The notes under the pieces: generated by a model | What the model saw: the letters and a program-made list of their open reading frames with translations, nothing else | The model's database searches: none | What the model was told of the DNA's origin: nothing | In this document: piece by piece, positions 8,538 to 16,422 of the stretch | How the letters are laid out: the number at the start of each line of letters is the position of its first letter | How positions within the stretch are numbered: the first letter of the stretch is position 1 | Origin: Celeribacter litoreus | GTDB taxonomy: Bacteria > Pseudomonadota > Alphaproteobacteria > Rhodobacterales > Rhodobacteraceae | NCBI RefSeq assembly: GCF_020165855.1 | Contig: NZ_JAIUFY010000005.1 | Span: 1 to 64,000, forward strand | Length of the DNA: 64,000 bases | Reading direction: 5' to 3' | Position numbers and translations under genes: made by a program

Positions 8538-8564
8538 GGAACCAGACGTGGAGCGCGCACGTTT
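8538..8564 (+). promoter_or_regulatory. EcfG-type (general stress) promoter for the DUF1328 gene
   Basis: GGAAC (8538-8542), 17 bases, CGTTT (8560-8564). It lies 52 bases before the DUF1328 start and 22 bases from the oppositely facing EcfG promoter. It may also transcribe dps further downstream. Confidence 0.75.
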
Positions 8565-8616
8565 TCTTGGTGAACGCGTCGATGATGGCGCACCCCAATT
8601 TTGAAAGGAGATTACC

Positions 8617-8790
8617 ATGCTTGGTTGGGCTCTTACATTCTTCGTTGTCGCTTTGATTGCGGCTGTTTTCGGCTTTGGCGGGATCGCCTCCGCATCTGCG
8701 GGCGTCGCTCAAATCCTGTTCTTCCTGTTCCTGATTTTGTTCGTTGTTGCGGTCGTCGCTCGTGCAGTTCGTGGCAAGCCGCCGGTCTAA
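8617..8790 (+). CDS. DUF1328 (YtjA-like) small membrane protein
   Basis: A 57-residue protein, [20 protein letters not shown] at the N-terminus, then [12 protein letters not shown] and a second hydrophobic helix ending [11 protein letters not shown]. This two-helix arrangement with a small-residue linker is the DUF1328/YtjA family, whose function is unknown. AAAGGAG sits 7 bases before the ATG. An EcfG-type promoter lies directly upstream, so it is probably stress-induced. Confidence 0.9.
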   Translation: MLGWALTFFVVALIAAVFGFGGIASASAGVAQILFFLFLILFVVAVVARAVRGKPPV

Positions 8791-8842
8791 TCACCGAGCG
8801 CTCGAGCAACTCATATTGGAATGAAATAGAAGGAGAAATCTC

Positions 8843-9340
8843 ATGGCACATGCTCTCAAAATGCTGTCCGATACAGAGCCGCATTCTGTCGCGGACGAAA
8901 GCGTCCAGAACGTAGCCTCCGGTCTGGAGAAGGTGTTGTCCGACACCTACAGCCTCTTAATCAAAACGCACGTCTACCACTGGAACGTGACGGGTCCGTT
9001 GTTTCATTCGCTCCATACGTTGACCGAAGAGCAGTATCAGGACCTGTTCGCTGCGACAGACACGCTCGCCGAACGTATCCGTGCGCTGGGCCATCTCGCC
9101 CCGAATGCGTTTAAAGATGTTGTTGAAAGCAAGGCGATCGGCGAACCGTCGAACAAACCGTCAGCGGCAGAGATGATTGAAGAGCTCGCGACAGATCACG
9201 ACCGGATCGCGCGTCGGCTCGTCGCTCTGACCAAGATCTCGGAAGAGGCGAATGATCCGGTGTCGGCAGACCTTGCAACCACACGTGCTGCCTTTCACCA
9301 GAAAGCGTCTTGGATGTTGCGCTCGATGATCCAGAGCTAA
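8843..9340 (+). CDS. dps: Dps-family ferritin-like DNA protection protein
   Basis: A 165-residue dodecamer-forming miniferritin that oxidises and stores iron with peroxide and protects DNA. The inter-subunit ferroxidase ligands are visible: H46 in YHWNVTG, H58, D73 and E77 in DTLAERI, at spacings identical to E. coli Dps (H51, H63, D78, E82). The position of E. coli D67 is E62 here, a conservative change. AGGAG lies 8 bases before the ATG. It follows the DUF1328 gene by 52 bases with no terminator between, so it can be read from the EcfG-type promoter at 8538, which fits its stress role. Confidence 0.92.
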   Translation: MAHALKMLSDTEPHSVADESVQNVASGLEKVLSDTYSLLIKTHVYHWNVTGPLFHSLHTLTEEQYQDLFAATDTLAERIRALGHLAPNAFKDVVESKAIGEPSNKPSAAEMIEELATDHDRIARRLVALTKISEEANDPVSADLATTRAAFHQKASWMLRSMIQS

Positions 9341-9359
9341 GATTTCTGATCTACCCAGA

Positions 9360-9395
9360 AAAAACGCCCGCCGAAAACTCGGCGGGCGTTTTTTG
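9360..9395. terminator. Bidirectional terminator between dps and phyR
   Basis: A 16-base arm AAAAAACGCCCGCCGA pairs with TCGGCGGGCGTTTTTT around a 4-base loop. The A and T runs on each side let it stop both the rightward dps and the leftward phyR transcripts. Confidence 0.9.
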
Positions 9396-9410
9396 TCTCA
9401 TGTGGAACGG

Positions 9411-10217
9411 TTAGGCGACGGCTTCGGAGCTTGCGAAGAACATGGCCTGGCTCACAGCAGAGCGCACCTGTTGCTCGGTGTAGGGCTTCGTGATGACGAA
9501 GGCCGGTTCCGGACGCTCACCGGTGAGAAGGCGTTCCGGGAACGCAGTGATGAAGATCACCGGCATGTCTCCGGTCGTTTTCAGGATGTCGTTCACAGCA
9601 TCGATACCGGAGGAACCGTCTGCGAGCTGAATGTCGGACAGAATGAGGTCCGGCTGATCTTTCTTTGCGAGTTCGACAGCATCAGATGCGATGCGTGCAA
9701 CACCGGTGATCTGATGACCCATCTCTGCCACGATGTCCTGCAGGTCGAGCGCGATGATGGTTTCGTCCTCAATGATCATGATGCGGCCAGAGACGCTATC
9801 AACCATCTCTTTCGTTGCGATATTGAGAAGTTTCTCAACTTCTTCTGGGGTCTCGTCGATGATGAACCCGATTTCAGCAACAGAGAATTCTTCGATGGTG
9901 TTGAGCAGAAGCACTTCGCGTGTATTCGGCGTCAGGCGTGCCAGATGCTGTTGAGCACGCTCGGCCAATCCGGTTTCACTCTCGCCTACCGGGGCACCTG
10001 CACTGGACCAAATCACGTGGAAGGCACGGAAAAGAGAGCATTTTTCGGATTGGCCCATTTCAAAAACGCCACGGTCACTCAGAAGCGCCTCAAGGGTCGC
10101 TGCGGCATACATATCGCCGCTTTGCTGGTTCCCTGTGAGGGCGCGGGCGTAGCGACGCAGGTAGGGGAGAAGCGAAGCAACCTTGACGGAAAGCATGGTC
10201 GAATGATCGTCTGACAT
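9411..10217 (-). CDS. phyR: PhyR general stress response anti-anti-sigma response regulator
   Basis: A 268-residue protein with the inverted layout unique to PhyR: an ECF-sigma-like domain (about 8-135) followed by a receiver domain (about 144-262). The receiver has acidic E150-D151, phospho-acceptor D195 in LILSDIQLADG, a FITAFPE segment of the FATGUY type and the ITKPY lysine. When phosphorylated, the sigma-like part binds NepR and frees EcfG; this is established for the family. It is divergent from nepR-ecfG across 103 bases that carry a mirror-image EcfG promoter, so it should be induced by its own output. Confidence 0.96.
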   Translation of the reverse strand: MSDDHSTMLSVKVASLLPYLRRYARALTGNQQSGDMYAAATLEALLSDRGVFEMGQSEKCSLFRAFHVIWSSAGAPVGESETGLAERAQQHLARLTPNTREVLLLNTIEEFSVAEIGFIIDETPEEVEKLLNIATKEMVDSVSGRIMIIEDETIIALDLQDIVAEMGHQITGVARIASDAVELAKKDQPDLILSDIQLADGSSGIDAVNDILKTTGDMPVIFITAFPERLLTGERPEPAFVITKPYTEQQVRSAVSQAMFFASSEAVA

Positions 10218-10241
10218 ATGTGGTGTCCACTTTTTTGAATT

Positions 10242-10284
10242 TTCTTGGAACCAAACGCAGCATCTTGGCGTTTGGTTCCAAGAA
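10242..10284. promoter_or_regulatory. Mirror-image EcfG promoter pair shared by phyR and nepR-ecfG
   Basis: A perfect inverted repeat with 17-base arms TTCTTGGAACCAAACGC and its complement around a 9-base spacer. Each strand reads GGAAC-N17-CGTT, because the -10 element of one promoter is nested beside the -35 of the other. The plus-strand copy is GGAAC 10247-10251 with CGTT at 10269-10272; the minus-strand copy is GGAAC 10279-10275 with CGTT at 10257-10254. Both transcripts would therefore be autoregulated by EcfG from one site. Confidence 0.85.
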
Positions 10285-10320
10285 AAGTGAAATTAACAGG
10301 ATTGGGCGAAGGGTGCCTCA

Positions 10321-10464
10321 ATGAAAGATAACGAAAAGGCGAAGCGCGAGCAGCAGATTGATGAAAATTTGCGGCGTGTCTATCAAAAGGTCGTCGAAGA
10401 AGATGTGCCCGACCGGTTCAAAGAACTTCTGGAGCAGTTGCGTGCCCAGGAGACCAGCCAATGA
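10321..10464 (+). CDS. nepR: NepR anti-sigma factor
   Basis: A 47-residue acidic helical protein. The core QIDENLRRVYQKVVEEDVPD is the NepR family signature: a first helix, a short linker and a second helix that together clamp the sigma factor. It inhibits EcfG until phosphorylated PhyR captures it. GAAGGG lies upstream of the ATG. The stop overlaps the EcfG start as ATGA, which gives tight translational coupling and a fixed ratio of anti-sigma to sigma. The plus-strand half of the mirror promoter lies 48 bases upstream. Confidence 0.93.
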   Translation: MKDNEKAKREQQIDENLRRVYQKVVEEDVPDRFKELLEQLRAQETSQ

Positions 10465-11042
10465 GTGAACCGGAAACAGCACCGCGTGACCCGCGCGAGG
10501 AAATCGTCGAACACTTGCGCCCGATGCGCGCGTTCGCAATGAGTTTGACGCGAAATTCCGCCGCAGCCGACGATCTCGTTCAAGACGCCATTATGAAAGC
10601 ATGGCAGAACATCGAAAAGTTCGAAGCTGGCACCAACATGCGTGCGTGGCTCTTCACGATCCTGCGCAACACCTTCTATTCCAATCGTCGCAAAGCGAAG
10701 CGCGAGGTGGCCGATGTCGATGGTGCGATGGCGGCAACGCTGTCAGAAAAGCCTGCGCATGACGGTCGACTCGCTATGAAGGATTTTGAGAAAGCATTCG
10801 CGCAATTGCCCGATGAGCAGCGTGAAGCTCTCATCCTTGTCGGGGCTTCCGGCTTTACCTATGAAGAAGCAGCTATCACCTGTGGCGTCGCCGTGGGCAC
10901 CATCAAAAGCCGCGTCAATCGCGGACGAAACACGCTCTGCGAAATGCTGGATCTGAAAGATGACGAGACGATGGAAATGACAGACCGCGCGACGATGGCC
11001 GTTGTGTTTGAAATGACACCGCCTCAACGTTTTTCCAGCTAA
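10461..11042 (+). CDS. ecfG: EcfG general stress sigma factor (ECF15 group)
   Basis: A 193-residue ECF sigma factor. Region 2 is seen in NSAAADDLVQDAIMKAWQ, which contacts the -10 element. Region 4 has LPDEQREALILVGASGFTYEEAA and the recognition helix GVAVGTIKSRVNRGR. The short acidic N-terminus and the pairing with NepR identify it as EcfG. It should read the GGAAC-N16/17-CGTT promoters seen here at 8491, 8538 and 10242. It overlaps nepR by 4 bases, and the sensor kinase starts 12 bases after it. Confidence 0.95.
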   Translation: MSEPETAPRDPREEIVEHLRPMRAFAMSLTRNSAAADDLVQDAIMKAWQNIEKFEAGTNMRAWLFTILRNTFYSNRRKAKREVADVDGAMAATLSEKPAHDGRLAMKDFEKAFAQLPDEQREALILVGASGFTYEEAAITCGVAVGTIKSRVNRGRNTLCEMLDLKDDETMEMTDRATMAVVFEMTPPQRFSS

Positions 11043-11054
11043 ACGTCATCCTGA

Positions 11055-12791
11055 ATGCCGAACCAGAGATACCAAATGCGCGGCCTCGGGGCAAAGATTG
11101 CTTCCATGCTGGCGATCGCCCTGTTGCCGATCGGTTTGATCGCGATGCTTCAAAACGTCGAATTGGCGCGCGAGGCAAATCGGCGAGACGAAGCCAACCT
11201 TATTTCGAGGACCTCCTCCATTGCTGCAGAGCAAGAGGACCTGTTGCAGCGCGCAGTCGGCGCTGCGCAGGTGATCGGGACAATGGCGCCCACTCTGAGC
11301 ATCTCTCAGAGCTATTGCGAGCGCACGCTGCAGGGGTATCTCGCCGAGGCACAGGTGTTCACGTTCGCGGGTTTCGTGGATGCCGAGGGACATCTGAATT
11401 GCACATCGAATGGCGCAGATGTCGATATTTCCGCACTCGATAGCTACCAGCAAATGCGTGACGCGCCGCGCATTCGCGCGCGGCTTTTGACGAGGTCTCC
11501 GGCGGCCCCGACGATTGACAGTCCTGAAATCTTGCTTTCAGTTCCCGTTCTCCGGAATGGCAATTACGATGGTCATTCTTCGATCACCTTCCGGCAGGAC
11601 CTGTTTCTGTCTCGCCTTCTGGAAGACGAGGCGTCGGATCATCCGAACGAAATCGTGATCTTCAATGCTGACGGGGACATTCTGGCGTCGGATCTCGGAA
11701 TGGATGGGATCGAAGATCGGCTGCCGCTGTATCGACCTCTGGAGATGCTCGCGTCTGACGGTGAGCAGGTCTTCCGTGGTCGCTCGCGCGCGAAAGATGA
11801 CGAAGTCTTCTCCGTCGTGAGTATGATCCCCGGGGCAATTTATGCTCTGGCGATCTGGACGCCGCCGACCGCTAAATGGATTGCGATTCTCAAATCATTC
11901 GCGGCCCCTTTGCTCTTCCCCGTCATCATGTGGGGCGGCTCGCTCCTCGTGGCCTACTTTGCCGTGGAACGTCTTGTGATCCGGCCCATTCGCCATCTGC
12001 GCGCGCGGATGCTTGTGTTCATGCGGTCCCGAACTGTCGGAGAATCCTCCCTCGATCGCCATACGCCAGCAGAGCTACTGGATATGGAAGAAACCTGGAA
12101 CCGGCTGACTGAAAGCGTGCTTCATGACGAGGCCGAGCTCGAAGACATGGTGCGTGAGAAAGCTGTGCTGCTCAAAGAGGTGCACCACCGAGTCAAAAAC
12201 AACCTTCAACTCATTTCGTCCATGCTCGGGCTTCGCTTGAGAAAGGCAAAGTCCGAGGACGCGAAGGCCGCATTGAAGGATATTCAGGGGCGGGTGATGA
12301 GTCTTGCGACAGTGCACCAGAGTCTGTCGCAGACCTCTGAGCAAAGCGGCGTCGCCGCCCGCGATCTGACCCGCGCCATTGTGCAGAACGTGATCGCTGC
12401 CAGCAGAACGCAAGAAATGAGTTTCCAGGTTGAGGAAGACTATGAAACTTTCTTCCTGTTCCCGGATCAGGCGGTGCCGCTCTCCCTGATCGTTTCCGAG
12501 GGGTTGACCAATGCGATCAAGTATATCGGCTACTCCGCCGAGGGCATCGCGCGTCTCAAAATTTCGCTGCGCGAAGAGGACGAAGGTCTGGCTGTGCTCG
12601 AGATCGCCAATACCGTTGGCGAGCGATTGGTGAATGAAGAGGTGAGTGAGGGCACGGGGATGGGGAGCCGGTTCATTGGCGGCTTTGTGTCCCAACTCGG
12701 CGGCCGCATCGAAGTCGATGAGGCGGACGGGTGGTATAAGCTCCGAGTGCATTTCCCGATTGCCGAATTCGACGAAGCCGCCGGTCTCTAA
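11055..12791 (+). CDS. Membrane sensor histidine kinase, HWE/HisKA_2 family, probable PhyR kinase
   Basis: A 578-residue sensor. One membrane helix (about 15-32) and a second (about 277-305) enclose an extracytoplasmic sensing domain of roughly 240 residues containing two cysteines (SYCERT, LNCTS). A HAMP-like segment follows. The phosphorylation motif EVHHRVKNNLQL places the phospho-histidine at H378, and the HATPase part has EGLTNAIKY and GTGMGSRFIGGF. HWE/HisKA_2 kinases next to phyR usually phosphorylate PhyR; position 12 bases after ecfG supports that here. The cysteines could make a redox-sensitive disulfide, but that is only a guess. Confidence 0.9.
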   Translation: MPNQRYQMRGLGAKIASMLAIALLPIGLIAMLQNVELAREANRRDEANLISRTSSIAAEQEDLLQRAVGAAQVIGTMAPTLSISQSYCERTLQGYLAEAQVFTFAGFVDAEGHLNCTSNGADVDISALDSYQQMRDAPRIRARLLTRSPAAPTIDSPEILLSVPVLRNGNYDGHSSITFRQDLFLSRLLEDEASDHPNEIVIFNADGDILASDLGMDGIEDRLPLYRPLEMLASDGEQVFRGRSRAKDDEVFSVVSMIPGAIYALAIWTPPTAKWIAILKSFAAPLLFPVIMWGGSLLVAYFAVERLVIRPIRHLRARMLVFMRSRTVGESSLDRHTPAELLDMEETWNRLTESVLHDEAELEDMVREKAVLLKEVHHRVKNNLQLISSMLGLRLRKAKSEDAKAALKDIQGRVMSLATVHQSLSQTSEQSGVAARDLTRAIVQNVIAASRTQEMSFQVEEDYETFFLFPDQAVPLSLIVSEGLTNAIKYIGYSAEGIARLKISLREEDEGLAVLEIANTVGERLVNEEVSEGTGMGSRFIGGFVSQLGGRIEVDEADGWYKLRVHFPIAEFDEAAGL

Positions 12792-12937
12792 TTCATTCGG
12801 CGCGCGTGCTGAAAAAATCACCGTGCCGAATGCGAATTTAAGCCGTAAGATTGGTCTGAGCGCGATTTCGCGTGAAGCGCACACGCGGCCTTTATAGGCT
12901 TGAATGGAAATGAAGAACTCAGGGCGGTAACCGGCCA

Positions 12938-15900
12938 ATGGCGATTTACGCATCTATCCATCACGTCACCCATTACAAATACGACCGTAATATTGAACTA
13001 GGCCCACAGATTGTCCGTCTACGGCCCGCACCGCACTCGCGCACACGCGTCATTTCACATTCCCTAAAGGTCACGCCAGAGGGGCACTTCGTAAATCACC
13101 AGCAGGACCCCTATGGCAATTGGCAGGCGCGCTTTGTGTTCCCTGAGCCAGTCCGGGAGTTCAAGATTGAGGTCGACCTCGTCGCCGATATGACGGTCTA
13201 CAACCCCTTCGACTTCTTCGTCGAAGAGAGCGCCGAACATTGGCCTTTCGAGTATCCCGAAGAGATCAAGGAAGACCTGTCGATCTACCGTACGCCGGAA
13301 CCCGAGGGGCCGCTCCTCGCTCAGTTCGTGGGCCAGATTGATTTTACAGAGACGCGGACGGTCGATTTTCTCGTCGGATTGAACTCCAAGATCTCGGATT
13401 TCGTGGACTACACCATCCGCATGGAGCCGGGTGTTCAGACGCCGGATGAGACCCTGCAGCTGAAATCCGGCTCTTGCCGTGATAGCTCTTGGTTGCTCGT
13501 TCAGGTGCTCCGCCATCTTGGCTTCGCGGCACGGTTCGTCTCCGGCTATCTTATCCAGTTGAAGCCTGATCTTGAGGCGCTCGATGGTCCGTCGGGCACG
13601 GATCATGATTTCACCGACTTGCACGCATGGTGTGAGGTCTTCCTCCCGGGCGCGGGTTGGATTGGGCTCGACCCGACTTCGGGTCTGCTCACTGGGGAGA
13701 GCCACATCCCTCTCGCGGCCACGCCGCATTATCAAAACGCGGCTCCGATTTCCGGCGGCTATTCGTCGGTCGGCACGCCGCAAGTGACCTTTGACTTTGA
13801 TATGCAGATCAAACGCGTCGCAGAGCATCCGCGGATCACAAAGCCGTTCTCTGAAGAGTCTTGGGACCGCCTTAACGCGTTGGGCAAGAAGGTTGATGAG
13901 GCTCTAACTGAGGGGGATGTGCGCCTGACGATGGGCGGTGAGCCGACATTTGTGTCCATCGATGATTTCGAGAGTGACGAATGGAACACCGCTGCCGTCG
14001 GTCCGCAAAAACGTGCACTGGCCGATGATCTGATCCGTCGCCTTCGTGATCGCTTCGCGCCCGGCGGCTTCCTGCATTACGGTCAAGGCAAATGGTATCC
14101 TGGGGAGAGTCTTCCGCGGTGGACTTTCTCTCTCTATTGGCGCCATGACGGGAAACCTGTTTGGAGAAATCCGGACCTGATTGCCAAGGAAGACACGCCT
14201 GCTCCTGCCAACGCCGAGGATGCTGGTGCGTTCATGACGAAATTTGCCGAGAACCTCGGCGTCGATCCGATTTGCGCACAGCCCGCCTATGAGGATCCCG
14301 GTGAGTGGATTCTGAAAGAGGCGCTCTTGCCGGACAATGTTTCGCCGGAGAATTCGAAGCTCAAAAACCCTGAAGATCGTGCACGTTATGCCCGCGTGTT
14401 CGAACGCGGGCTTACGGAGCCGTCGGGGTATGTCCTGCCCATCCAGCGCTGGCAGTCAAAAGCCGGGTCGCGCTGGCTTTCTGAGGTTTGGAAAACCCGT
14501 CGCGGTCATCTATTCCTCGTCCCCGGGGATAGCCCGGTTGGTTTCCGTCTTCCGTTGGGCGCCCTGCCACATATTCCGCCTGCGTCCTTCCCCTATTCCT
14601 ATCCGGCCGATCCGATGATCGACCATGCGCCTTTGCCTGATTTCCACGCGGAAATTTCTGAGCGCCGCAAGAAAATCGAAGAGGAAATCGCACGCCTTGC
14701 TGCGGAGGAGGCTGCGGCAGAAGCAAAAGAGGCAAAAGAAAAAGCAGACATTCTGCCAGAAGTATCAAAAGAGCATACTCAGCCGGTATCCGAGGGGCAG
14801 CGCGATGAGACAGAGCGACAGGTCCTTATCGGGCAGGGGATTGATCCCTCCAAAAGTGAGGTGCGAACAGCCATCGCGATTGAGCCGCGCGATGGTCGCC
14901 TGTGTCTCTTTATGCCACCCTGTGAGGCGCTCGAAGATTATCTTGAGCTTTTGACTGCGGCGGAAGAAACCGCTGCCGAGCTAGGTCTTCCAATCCACGT
15001 AGAGGGCTATTCGCCACCTGAAGACCCGCGTTTGAACGTGATCCGCGTCGCCCCCGACCCTGGTGTGATCGAAGTGAACATTCACCCCTCGCACAGCTGG
15101 GACGACTGTGTTGCGACGACCGAAGCGATTTATGAAGAGGCGCGTCAATCGCGTCTCGGGGCGGACAAGTTTATGATCGACGGTCGACACACCGGCACCG
15201 GCGGCGGCAACCACGTCGTTGTGGGTGGCGCGACTCCGTCAGATTCTCCGTTCTTGCGCCGTCCTGACCTGCTCAAGTCGCTGATCCTGATCTGGCAACG
15301 CCACCCGTCGCTGTCCTATCTGTTCTCAGGTCTTTTCATCGGGCCGACGTCCCAGGCGCCACGGATCGACGAAGCGCGGCACGATACGCTCTATGAGCTT
15401 GAGATTGCACTTTCTCAGATCAAGCCGCCGACTGAAGGCAGTGTGCCGCCGGCTTGGCTCGTGGACCGTTTGTTGCGGAATATGCTGACCGACGTGACAG
15501 GCAACACGCACCGCGCAGAGATTTGTATCGACAAACTCTTCTCGCCGGATGGTCCGACAGGGCGTCTCGGCCTCGTGGAATTCCGTGGTTTCGAGATGCC
15601 GCCCGACCCGCGCATGAGCCTCGCCCAACAGCTTCTCCTCCGCGCCATCATCGCGCGGTGTTGGAACGCGCCGGTCGAAGGCAAGCCGGTGCGCTGGGGC
15701 ACGGTGCTGCACGACCGCTTTATGCTGCCTCATTACCTCTGGGAAGACCTACTGTCGCTGCTCGCGGACCTCAAACACCACGGGTTCGAGATGGATCCGG
15801 AGTGGTTCAAGGCTCAGGCCGAATTCCGGTTCCCGTTCTGTGGTCAGATCGAAGCAGAGGGTGTGCACCTCGAGGTGCGTCAGGCGTTGGAGCCGTGGCA

Positions 15901-16381
15901 TGTGCTCGGCGAGACCGGCGCGATTGGTGGCACGGTTCGCTACACAGATAGCTCGGTCGAGCGTCTGCAGGTGAAGATGACGACGCTACATCAGGATCGT
16001 TATCGGATCATGTGCAACCGCCGTCCTGTGCCGCTGGCAAAGACCCAAGCTTCGGGTGTGTCTGTCGCAGGAGTCAGGTTCAAAGCATGGCAGCCGCCAG
16101 AAGCTTTGCACCCCGTTCTACCCGTCAATGCGCCGTTGCATTTCGACATCTACGACGATTGGACGGGTCGCGCGATTGCCGGCTGCACTTATCATGTTGC
16201 GCATCCCGGGGGGCGGAACTACGACACGTTCCCAGTCAATGGAAACGAAGCGGAAGCGCGGCGACTGGCGCGGTTTGAGCCAAACGGTCATAGCCCTGGG
16301 GCCTACACGGCCGCCACAGAGGTGCCGCATCCCGAGTTTCCTTTGACGCTTGACCTGAGACGTCCCATCGGGCTCGTTTAA
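12938..16381 (+). CDS. Transglutaminase-like protein fused to DUF2126 putative amidoligase
   Basis: An 1147-residue protein. Residues 1-90 are a transglutaminase N-terminal beta domain; about 150-260 is the papain-like core with C180 in SGSCRDSSW, H229 in LHAWCEVF and D245 in GLDPTSG. A charged Ala/Glu/Lys coiled linker (about 565-610) leads to the DUF2126 region (about 640-1130), a predicted glutamine-synthetase-like amidoligase with HTGTGGGNHVVVGG and EFRGFEMPPDPRMS motifs. There is no signal peptide, so it should act in the cytoplasm. It is first in a cluster with ATP-grasp/alpha-E and a second transglutaminase, predicted from comparative genomics to build or trim peptide tags. The substrate is unknown. 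Confidence 0.88.
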   Translation: MAIYASIHHVTHYKYDRNIELGPQIVRLRPAPHSRTRVISHSLKVTPEGHFVNHQQDPYGNWQARFVFPEPVREFKIEVDLVADMTVYNPFDFFVEESAEHWPFEYPEEIKEDLSIYRTPEPEGPLLAQFVGQIDFTETRTVDFLVGLNSKISDFVDYTIRMEPGVQTPDETLQLKSGSCRDSSWLLVQVLRHLGFAARFVSGYLIQLKPDLEALDGPSGTDHDFTDLHAWCEVFLPGAGWIGLDPTSGLLTGESHIPLAATPHYQNAAPISGGYSSVGTPQVTFDFDMQIKRVAEHPRITKPFSEESWDRLNALGKKVDEALTEGDVRLTMGGEPTFVSIDDFESDEWNTAAVGPQKRALADDLIRRLRDRFAPGGFLHYGQGKWYPGESLPRWTFSLYWRHDGKPVWRNPDLIAKEDTPAPANAEDAGAFMTKFAENLGVDPICAQPAYEDPGEWILKEALLPDNVSPENSKLKNPEDRARYARVFERGLTEPSGYVLPIQRWQSKAGSRWLSEVWKTRRGHLFLVPGDSPVGFRLPLGALPHIPPASFPYSYPADPMIDHAPLPDFHAEISERRKKIEEEIARLAAEEAAAEAKEAKEKADILPEVSKEHTQPVSEGQRDETERQVLIGQGIDPSKSEVRTAIAIEPRDGRLCLFMPPCEALEDYLELLTAAEETAAELGLPIHVEGYSPPEDPRLNVIRVAPDPGVIEVNIHPSHSWDDCVATTEAIYEEARQSRLGADKFMIDGRHTGTGGGNHVVVGGATPSDSPFLRRPDLLKSLILIWQRHPSLSYLFSGLFIGPTSQAPRIDEARHDTLYELEIALSQIKPPTEGSVPPAWLVDRLLRNMLTDVTGNTHRAEICIDKLFSPDGPTGRLGLVEFRGFEMPPDPRMSLAQQLLLRAIIARCWNAPVEGKPVRWGTVLHDRFMLPHYLWEDLLSLLADLKHHGFEMDPEWFKAQAEFRFPFCGQIEAEGVHLEVRQALEPWHVLGETGAIGGTVRYTDSSVERLQVKMTTLHQDRYRIMCNRRPVPLAKTQASGVSVAGVRFKAWQPPEALHPVLPVNAPLHFDIYDDWTGRAIAGCTYHVAHPGGRNYDTFPVNGNEAEARRLARFEPNGHSPGAYTAATEVPHPEFPLTLDLRRPIGLV

Positions 16382-16422
16382 ATCAGTGCGCATCATGCGC
16401 AAGCCAAGGACCGCAGCCACCG

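Noticed and set aside
9393-10214. 273-residue plus-strand open frame opposite phyR
   Set aside because: It begins inside the terminator and lies fully antisense to phyR, which has clear domains and motifs.
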